In this document: positions 56,277 through 64,000 of the stretch, in pieces
Numbering within the stretch: the stretch's first letter is position 1
How the letters are laid out: the number at the start of each line of letters is the position of its first letter
Assembly: GCF_963678975.1 (NCBI RefSeq)
Contig: NC_089285.1
Coordinates: 7,550,694-7,614,693, forward strand
DNA: 64,000 bases
Direction: 5' to 3'
Source: Dysidea avara
Taxonomy: Eukaryota > Porifera > Demospongiae > Dictyoceratida > Dysideidae
Position numbers and translations under genes: made by a program
Notes under the pieces: model-generated
Database searches by the model: none
What the model was told of the DNA's origin: nothing
Seen by the model: only the letters and a program-made list of their open reading frames with translations

Positions 56277-57180
56277 TCATCTCCACCAGACCAAATGACC
56301 AAAAAAGTTTGACTTTGCAATTCCGACTGGGAACATTCTAGCAGGTATAGAAAACAATCTCTTCCACCATTTTCTAGATCTTCTCCCAACATTATAGAAG
56401 CCCACCAGCTGATCGCCCCTGTCTACCCCCCTCATATATTGCTGGTAATCAGGGAGCAATGGAGGACATGGTACATCCAACCGGGGGGATTTCGCTGCCG
56501 GATGGTACATGGTTCAGTTGTCTCCGCTCGGTGTATAGTGGTTATAAAGTAGACATACTTCCGATCAAACCATACTACTGCCAGAAGAGGTCCATTTGAT
56601 CTATAGTCATAATATCCTCTGTTCTCATTCTTCTTTTTTACTAATACTTTTGGAAAGCCTTTTCGGTTAGTTCTAGCTGTTCCACAGCAGTTGACACCCT
56701 TTTTGTAGAGGGTCAAAAACAGCTGTGGGCTTGTATAGTAATTATCTGTGTACAGCTCAAACCCGTGGTCTTATACGCCTTCCATGAGTTCCAGCACTAC
56801 AGAGCACAGCCCCACTTCAACACCCTGATCCATGTTCTTTCCAGCATATATTTGAAATCTGTAAACATACCCATTGCTGGCATCACTTAGTACAAAAACC
56901 TTTATTTCCCACTGTGTGCTACTGACTTCTTTGTCTTCTTGATCACCTCCAGCTATGCCAAGGGAGCCAGCCATCAGATCAGCACGATCAAATTGGTCTC
57001 CTGTTCTTCTTGATCCTCGCCTTCGTCCTCAACAAGGTTTGCCGCCATCAGGTCCACTCACCGTACTGTCGGAGCACCCAAGAAGGCATAGATTTCGTTG
57101 TCTTCATCTTCTTCAGAAAGCCCATCAAAAGCGGCTTGAATCTAATCCTCTTCTAAAACCCATGTAGATGCCATCACATC
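56277..57180 (-). pseudogene. piggyBac-type transposase, internally deleted and frameshifted
   Basis: At 57173 the frame starts MASTWVLEED, stop, then an acidic stretch with EIYAFLGAP, as in the N-termini of piggyBac proteins. The DDE region is represented by IKVFVLSDASNGYVYRFQIY, a stop after ELMEGV, and LYTDNYYTSPQLFLTLYKKG. GVNCCGTARTNRKGFPK follows. After a shift in a C6 run comes DVPCPPLLPDYQQYMRGVDR, with GRRSRKWWKRLF. PiggyBac transposases (DDE_Tnp_1_7) cut at TTAA. The part between the N-terminus and KVFVLSD is missing, and the C-terminal Cys-rich domain is not seen. TTAA ends were not identified. Confidence 0.75.
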
Positions 57181-58155
57181 ACTTTTGCATAAAATGAATT
57201 GACTTTGCGAGAGGGATCCTTTTATCATAGTTACAGGGGCGTCTGTGGGCGTAACCTTTTGCAACATCGTGTGTCGGCAGGAAACTTGTCAAACTGACAT
57301 TGAAAGAATTCCCAGACGACTATTGTACGTTACTTAGAAACAAAAACCTCCATATGGCACCAATGATGGTTAATGGGTTAACCTGAACCTTATTCCACCA
57401 TCATGTAAGCCTAATAGTTAAAATGATGTGAACATGCAAGTTAACTAAACAGCTGAATTACATGTAAGCTAAACTAATTATCAAGATATGTGGTAAACAA
57501 TTATTGACATTTTAGTACGTGGCTTCTTGCCACAGTCACCCGTGGTCTAGGTTTTGTTTTAAATTACTTGGTGTAATATAAAATCCCGGGAAGCTTTAGT
57601 ATAACCTTAAGTATAACCCATTGAAGCAATAGAAAGTGATTATCTAGGGTGTATGCCAAAATCCCCCTTTTTAAAAGTGCAGCCAAAACACCTCATACAT
57701 AGATGTAATAATAATAATAATGCGTAATTTTATGTGTTGTATGTAGGTAGCATTAGCCTGCTGGCAAATAATTAGCTAGCCATAAAATAAAGAGCTAGCT
57801 GTTATTTACATGTAGCATATTACTTTCCTCTATAAAGATAGTGACTTCTCATCCTTCATTCTCTAATATCCGCTCTCCTTCATTAGGATCCATGTATGAA
57901 TGGCGGTCTAGTAGTTGTCCAAGAATGGCAATAGCCACTACATATATTTGATTGAAAAAATCTCGCACTTTTCATCAATAATTCTGTTGAATAATGTTCT
58001 CCGTGATGAACACTTGGATTTTGCTGCAATGAATTCATGGAACTTAGAACCCAACAGCTCACATTGAACTTGGAACAACTGCTAGCAAAACAATAATCCA
58101 GGCTGCATGATAATTGCTCATATCGTATGCTGATCGCTGTACTGCTGGCTCAGCT
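57181..58155. other. Spacer with a partial duplicate of the pogo 5' exon region
   Basis: 57841-57940 matches 58161-58256 (CTTTCATTCTCTAAT..., GGATCCATGTATGAATGGCG). The extra copy lacks the downstream coding part. The rest shows no gene. Confidence 0.5.
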
Positions 58156-58189
58156 GATTGTGACTTCTCGCCTTTCATTCTCTAATGTC

Positions 58190-58950
58190 TGCTCTCCTTT
58201 GTTAGGATCCATGTATGAATGGCGGTCTAATAATAGTAGTCCAAGAATAGCAGTAGCTGAATACATCCCAGTGTCAGAATGGATGATGGAGAAGGAGGGA
58301 TCAAAAAGGGTAGAGATTGCTGGCATTAACGATAAGAGGCAGATAACTGCAGTTTTTGCTAGGAGTTTAACAGCAGATTTTCTTCCTGTTCAGCTTGTTT
58401 ACAAAGGAACAACAACGAAATGCCTTTCTTCTATCTCATTTCCACCGAAATGGCACATCACAGCAACACACAACCACTGGTGCAATGAGGATACAATGGT
58501 GGAATATATCAGCAAGATCATCTTTCCTTATTTACAAGAAAAGAAGGCAACTTTGAAACTCCCACCAACTCTTCATTGGTTATCTTCGATGAATTCAGTG
58601 GTCAAGTTACCGATAGGGTGCTGTCATTACTAAAAGCCAATAACATCTTGTATGTAATTGTGCCACCCAACTGTACGGATACATTGCAGCCTCTAGATGT
58701 CAGTGTTAATAAACCAGCTAAGGACTTCCTTCGTGCAAAGTTTAATGAATGGTGTGCTGCCAAAATAACTGAGCAGCTCAAAAGTGGCCCTTTGAGCAGA
58801 CGACTACAACCTGTGAATCTCAGGTTAAGCATTGTGAAACCTGTAGGAGCAAGATGGATGATTGAGTTGTACGATTACCTCAAGTCTAGACCTGAGATTA
58901 TTGTCAGTGGCTTTAGGCATGTTGGAGTTTTAGACATTCTTAACAAATAG
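58190..58950 (+). pseudogene. Pogo-type DDE transposase, one frameshift
   Basis: After a TTTGTTAG acceptor the frame reads GSMYEWRSNNSSPRIAVAEY. Then come the core blocks GSKRVEIAGINDKRQITAVF, LPVQLVYKGTT, HNHWCNEDTMVEYI and, after a shift near 58585, VIFDEFSGQ and VPPNCTDTLQPLDVSVNKPA. The protein ends VGVLDILNK at 58950. These are the DDE_1 motifs of pogo/Tigger transposases; the FDEFSGQ Asp and the TDxLQPLDVSVNK block are the conserved catalytic surroundings. The N-terminal HTH/CENP-B part is missing. A related fragment lies at 33.5 kb. Its 3' end converges with the ULP1-type gene (91-base gap). Confidence 0.75.
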
Positions 58951-59040
58951 CTATGTATTTATTAAAACAGCACATAAGTGTATGGTTACAACAGTGATAG
59001 TATAATAATATTATTTGTAGTACATGTAGCTATATTTAAC

Positions 59041-60086
59041 TTAAGGAGATGGTGTTAAATCAAGATTTTCAAAACACTGGATTAAATGTGATCGTATCAG
59101 TGATTGTGTGTATTCACTAGGATTCATTCCATGTATAAGTGAGGTAGTGGTAGTAATAGCAAAGACACCACAATCTGTGGTCCCAGCTTGCTTTGGAATT
59201 TTACCATGGATGCTGGTATTGATTTCTGAACCACAAATATTTTCAATCAGCTGCCTTACTTGAGAATCAACTGTGTTGAATATGGAATCATAAATTAAAA
59301 TCTTCCCAGCCTCACACTGTAGATTGGAAATTGTTTGTTATCCAGTGATTACCATGGACATGCAGAATTTGAACCAATGGCATACGAATGTCAAGTTTGA
59401 ATTTAGTTTGTAGCAATGTTAACTGTAAGCCTGTGATGTCTGGAAATTTCTCCTTCAAAATAATGTGAGCAAAATTTATGTGCTTGTCGTTTAACTGTCG
59501 TCCATTGGACACGGCATTTCTATCTTCTAAAGACAGTCAGATTTTGTGATGCAGCCAAACATCTTCATTATTATGGTCACATCTTGATGTACTTTCCTCC
59601 TCTTCAACTTTAAATTTTTTTTGGCTGGATTTTCTGGGAGATCTTCCCCATCTTTTAAGGCTTCCATTGGTGTGTCTTGTGCAGTAGAAGCTTTTATATT
59701 ATATGGTTTTTGCTCACATAGCTGCAACATTTTCTTTGCTTTAGAGACAAGACAGTTGCTACCCTGAAATACCAATACACATGGTATCTCCAACCCGCCT
59801 TGGTCTAAATCTCGAGAATAGCATCTGCTCCTAGTAACTCTACAAGAGATTGCTCCTCCCATCTGCAAAAACACTGAGCATGAAGACCTTATTGTTATTG
59901 GCAGATGTCCAACAGTTCCAACATCTCTTTTGGTTACTTTCACACAAAATGGGTCGTGTGGGTTTCCATCTTCTGGCGAGTACGGCAGAGTTTCACCAAG
60001 AAAAGGTGTCCATACTTCTTGATATACATGGTAACCTTGAATTTTCAAATTATACTTGTATGTTACCACTGCAAGGCTAGCACCAT
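59041..60086 (-). pseudogene. HIRAN-like domain plus ULP1/C48-type cysteine protease, two frameshifts
   Basis: The upstream part (to 59527) reads GYHVYQEVWTPFLGETLPYS, DPFCVKV, VGHLPITIRS and CRVTRSRCYSRDLDQGGLEI, a HIRAN-like domain. After a shift near 59530 it continues NDKHINFAHIILKEKFPDI, then HGNHWI. After a second shift near 59335 come ILIYDS, KQAGTTDCGVFAI and SLIRSHLIQCFENL, with TAA at 59041. H (HGNHW), D (YDS), Q (KQAG) and C (TDCG) form the full catalytic set of ULP1/SENP proteases, which remove SUMO-like modifiers. Genes with this pair occur in many copies in cnidarian and sponge genomes. A start formed by ATG at 60123 lies in the hAT terminal repeat; the original start was probably ATGGATGG across the insertion. 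Confidence 0.65.
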
Positions 60087-60475
60087 CAGGGACGTGCCTA
60101 GGATTTTCAAAAGGGGTTTCCAAGAGGGAGGTTTGTGAGCAGGGGGTCTGGGGGGTTAGGGAGGCACAGCCCCCTGGAAATTTTTTGGTTTTTAAGGATT
60201 AGAAGTGTACAAAATGTGCATTGCATGATGAATACATGTTATTTCCCTTTGTATATGTTCACATAACAGCAACTTAATGAGAAATGAAAATTGATAATGA
60301 ACAATACTTGTTTAGCTGACATATTTACTTTACTACAATGATGATATAATGCAACAGTCTTACAAATTGTAATATGTACACTAATATCTATATACTACCC
60401 CTACAAAGGTGTTACATTAAAATATAGAAATCACTCATGTATATTAGCTACAAAACTACATAGCTATGTAGCTAT

Positions 60476-62470
60476 CTAAAGTTTTTCTATATACATTATT
60501 CTACGATTCTTTTTTAGAAATTCTGTTCTAACTTCAAGAAGAGATGGTATGTACGTTGTAGAGTTATAAACATTTAATAGAGCTAGTCCATTAAGCCTGT
60601 CCCGATTCATTGTGGAACGCAGGTAAGTCTTAATCTGGCGCAACGTGCTAAATGACCGCTCTGCTTCACAGGAAGTAACAGGGAGCACCATTATATGCAT
60701 CAGCATTTTCCTCACATTCAATGGACTTGCATGTGATAGTGAAGCTTGAGGAGTGTCAGGAAGTGCCGTATCTTCCTGATCTCTGAAGTGTGCACGCCAT
60801 AGTTGAAGCTCAGCCAGAGCTGCAGAAACAAAATTGATGTCACTTCTAAAGAAACCTAGCAGTTCCTCATCATCAGCTTTGTCACTGGCATTAAAGCATG
60901 TTGGAATGATACCCAAGCATCTCATAGCAGTAACTGAATGAGAGGAGAATCGAGTTTCAATTTCGGCTTTAAGATGGTCAAGGAAGGGAATGGCCAGTGA
61001 TCTACGAAAATACTCCTCTGTCGTATCCCCAGGATGATTCTCACGGGCAGTTTGTTTGGAACACCGCCTTGGGGTACCTATAACAACATCATACTTCCTT
61101 GCACACTTTGATGCACTAGCAAAAAGGGTATGAAATTGGCTATCAACATCTGAGCGAGCATCTGCTAAAACCTGCGTCAGTGTGGCAATGTGCTGAACTG
61201 CTTTAAGGATATCTAAAGCCCTGGCCTGCAATGAAGTGGTCAAGCTTTCTGTGAAAGACATATATCGCTCAACAACATGCAGAGTTACTATGAACTCAAA
61301 ATTAAGCATAGCCTTGGATAGAGACAATGCGTCCACAACAGAATCTCGCGACCAGTTAGATGCATTGCTTGTAACACTATCAAAGGACTTAATGAAGCTG
61401 TCAAATGAGTCCATAAATATGTGGAGAGCATCAATCCTTTGTAGCCACCTAGTCTTACACAACGATTTTAATTTGCAGGAATCTGTACAATGGGCATTCA
61501 GTGTATACTGGCGTTTTGGGTGGTTATCAAAGAACTTGAACACTTTTCCCACAACACTAAAGAGGTTTTGTACCTGAATTGAGCTGCAAGAATTTACAAC
61601 AGCCAAATTCAAAACATGGGAGCTTCTCTCTACTGACATATCGAACTGATAGTGACAATTGCTCCTTGTTAGCACTGTCTGTGCATTCATCACCAATGAT
61701 GGAGTACAGATCATTCTCCTTCACTTCATCTGCAATTTTTGCAAGATGAGTGTTCTGCAAATCAAAATAACCTCATTTTGTGTTTTTGCACTAGTGTATT
61801 GTGCATTCTTTGGACCCATGGCAAGATGCTGATGGAGCACTGGATCTCCAAGTGCTCTATATTCAAGGATAGCCTTGAAGTTGCCCTTGTTTGTGCTTAA
61901 AGATGAGTCCGCATCATCATGCCCTCGGAAAGCTATGTTCTGCTTTCCACACAAAACAACACAGCCTAAAATTGCATCCAGCCGTTTGTAATTAAGGTCA
62001 TAAAGCTCTTGCCTATGTGTCTCAAAAGATACATCTATAGTGGGCTGTGCACCAGAATGTGATTCCTTAAAGCTATTCAAAGCTAAAACAGACCTAGAGT
62101 GCATAGCAGACATTGCATGTGCTTTTACCTTCTCATTGAATTTTGTCCAGTTGGTAAACGGCTTCTGAACAAAAATATTACGGTTGAACAGCTAAACAAG
62201 CAACAAGGTAAGCAAAAGCAACCATCTAGCTGCACAGAGTACCCTAACCACCAATACGACTGTAAATAATGGGGTTGAAAAGACCGCTTTTTACCATACT
62301 CCATTCTAGTTGGAAATTGGTAAGTAGGCGGTGGGCTAAATTTAGCAAAATTCAAAACAATGTCCAACTTCTGTGCCTCAGACAGATCTTGCTGAAGCAA
62401 GACCTTGCAATCTCTAGTCAGCAGACAAGCCGTTGCAGAAAGGTCTGAGTGCTGTTCAGTTGGAGCCACT
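60476..62470 (-). pseudogene. hAT transposase with TTF-type zinc finger, deleted and frameshifted
   Basis: From the N-terminus (62469) a TTF-type finger region (TYQFPTRMEYGKKRSFQPHY, then WWLGYSVQLDGCFCLPCCLF) is followed after a change of frame by the segment ending at 61721 (CGKQNIAFRGHDD, as in DUF4371 proteins). A third frame has IADEVKENDLYSIIGDECTD and SLSVRYV. The frame from about 61660 jumps directly to SHVLNLAVVNSCSS, so about 100 residues with the second catalytic Asp are missing. It then runs without break to the hAT dimerisation block LPVTSCEAERSFSTLRQIKT and the stop at 60476. The finger and dimerisation ends are kept. It resembles the ZMYM/THAP0-like hAT branch. Confidence 0.75.
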
Positions 62471-63093
62471 GTAAGCCCTTCACCGACCAGTGAGGGTGAA
62501 CAGCTAACCGTATTACTGGTGCTTGTCTGCTGGAGGTCACTAGCTGCTTGTGAACCATCGGAGATTGTTGAATCTGGGACTGCAGCAACACCTGGCCTGC
62601 TATCTTGACTTTCAACACGACTAATAATATAATAAATAATGATATAACAAGAAACTATATCTGTTAACTTATGTTATGTACATCTATGCACTGCCACTGG
62701 TATCAGACAGGCAAACGCACTGCATGCATAGCCATTAAAATTAAAATCTAGGCAAAAACAAAACTAGGCATTAATGCTTACCTATTTTTGGCTATAAGAA
62801 AGTGTTCTAAGGTTCTCTGGCTTGCACTTTGGCGCTTCATACTTTGGCGCTTCATCACGAAATTCTAAATAACACACAACATGTGCCACAATATTCAATA
62901 AACTAGTGAAACACTCGTGATGAATTATCTAACCTGCAGACTGACTGTAAGTATGATGGTTAGTAGTATTGCACTAAATATACTTTTTTTAAAGTAATTA
63001 TTAATTTTTAGGGTATATAGCTATAGTGCTTTAAAAAATTGAAAATAAAAGGGGTTTCTGGAAACCTTTGGAAACCCCCTCCGCATGCCCCTG
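62471..63093. other. 5' leader of the hAT element
   Basis: A minus frame at 62618-62418 overlaps the likely 5' exon. The sequence leads into the right terminal repeat. A tandem pair CACTTTGGCGCTTCATACTT/TGGCGCTTCATCACG is present near 62825-62860. Confidence 0.35.
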
Positions 63094-64000
63094 ACCATCC
63101 ATCCTCGTATAGCTATAGCACTGATTGATATGTTCAGTATCTCACACAATTATTGAAAATGGCACTGAAATGGATTCTGGTGTCCCATGTAGCTATGGCA
63201 TAGCAGCCAGCTGTCTGTATAATGGTTACTTAAATCATGTTCATAGCGCAATTGCTGATAACTCCCTCACAGAATCTTACCAGCAACCTTTGAGTAGCAC
63301 CCACAAGAATTATTCGTTCACAAGATGTTGCTGCATTCATGAAAATTTTATCACGAAATTTTATATTTGTCAAATTATTCCATCACTCATGAAAATTTAA
63401 GACCACGAAAATTTGGAACTATACTGTAGCCAGATCTTGTACTGCTTTTATACTTGTGTTTTTACAGAAACAGTGCTATTGTACAAAAATAGAATAATAT
63501 TCATTGTTTTAATTGACTGTGTTGATGTCAGTAGACAATGAATGTATACATGCGAGGCATATTCATTGGTTATTGATGTAAATCATTATTAATTTGATTG
63601 TATTCATGAATGTGGTGATGTAAATGCTACATAAAGGATGTTTTAAATGAGATGAATGATGCAAAAGTAAACAGGATACCGGAAATAATCATTAACCTCA
63701 TGTAAAAATTTCTTACGTATTTTTTGTGCGAGATTTACCTCATGCTCTACTGCATTGAAGAAGAAGGGGTATACCCGAAGAAGAAGACAGCAAACCCATT
63801 TGGTTGTAAAAGTAATTGTTTTCGCTTATATTTTACAAATAGTTTAGCAAACATGTATGTGTATTCTGTATAGACTGTTCGCAATAATCACTGTGTGCCA
63901 AAGTGTGAACAATCCTTCGAAGTTTAATTCAATAACAAGATGCTACATCTCCTGAATGAAGCTGTCTTCATTGGTTAGCCAGTCTTTTGGCTCCCGGATC
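63094..64000. other. No gene recognised
   Basis: AT-rich. Two phrases near 63336 and 63389 (CATGAAAATTTTATCACGAA and CATGAAAATTTAAGACCACG) suggest old dispersed repeat text. No gene was seen up to the end. Confidence 0.4.

Larger units (their letters stand above)
60087..63093 (-). mobile_element. hAT-type DNA transposon (internally deleted)
   Basis: The left end CAGGGACGTGCCTAGGATTT and right end (complement CAGGGGCATGCGGAGGGGGT) match in pattern. GGGGTTTCC motifs are repeated just inside both ends. ACCAT flanks both sides (60082-60086, 63094-63098); an 8-bp duplication is not evident. The element is 3,007 bp long. It encodes one hAT protein on the minus strand with a large internal deletion, and it has landed at the start of the HIRAN-ULP1 gene. 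Confidence 0.75.

Noticed and set aside
56170..57390. piggyBac terminal repeats around the transposase at 56.3-57.2 kb
   Set aside because: TTAA sequences occur near both sides (56183, 57370), but the bases beside them do not match as inverted repeats.
60082..63098. 8-bp target-site duplication of the hAT element
   Set aside because: Only the 5 bases ACCAT agree on both sides. The expected 8 bp cannot be shown.

Overview
The window looks like animal nuclear DNA from an early-branching metazoan, most plausibly a demosponge. The reasons are AT-rich sequence, very short introns (43-58 bases where junctions can be read), two metazoan-type host genes in pieces (a COP1-like WD40 exon and the first exons of a PPM1D-type protein phosphatase), and a very dense mixture of DNA transposons, LINEs and satellites. 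The species call is inference. No rRNA gene, CRISPR array or bacterial-type operon was seen.

Layout. 0-8.3 kb: a hairpin MITE, a frameshifted COP1-like exon, a degenerate HIRAN-like fragment, and a Myb/SANT-like gene split by two tandem copies of a hairpin-ended repeat. 8.3-12.5 kb: one nearly full-length two-ORF LINE on the minus strand. 13-23 kb: short inverted-repeat elements, a SAP-like exon, a tRNA-derived SINE-like block, an RPA-like OB-fold gene, a 44-bp satellite with a head-to-head junction, a mariner-type MITE, and PPM1D exons 1-2. 23-25.7 kb: a long GCT-rich tract followed by about 21 copies of an 80-bp satellite. 25.8-37.8 kb: pieces of a duplicated SAMD3-like multicopy gene, a frameshifted hAT transposase, KDZ and pogo transposase fragments, a DIRS-like retrotransposon 5' part, and the N-terminus of a Mutator/Kolobok-type gene.

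38.3-44.0 kb is the centrepiece. It is a complete DNA transposon with matching TTAA flanks and terminal inverted repeats. It encodes a two-exon protein in which a Kolobok/Mutator-type DDE transposase is fused to a DEDDh 3'-5' exonuclease domain. A stop codon is followed in frame by 75 further open codons. The same element carries a 163/164-bp dimeric satellite.

44-46 kb shows three nested levels: a Harbinger-type MITE inside a 5'-truncated LINE inside a dispersed repeat whose intact copy lies at 32.1-32.4 kb. 48.9-51.6 kb carries two gene pieces resembling the Crinkler/RHS (CRN-RHSP) family: a P-loop NTPase part and a PD-(D/E)XK-like nuclease part. 54-64 kb holds a cysteine-rich multicopy family member, a damaged piggyBac transposase, a pogo transposase, a HIRAN plus ULP1-type protease gene, and a 3-kb hAT element inserted at the very start of that protease gene.

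Most coding regions carry one or two single-base frameshifts, several at homopolymers. Either nearly every element is a fossil, or the assembly retains uncorrected indels. This should be settled before any copy is called dead.
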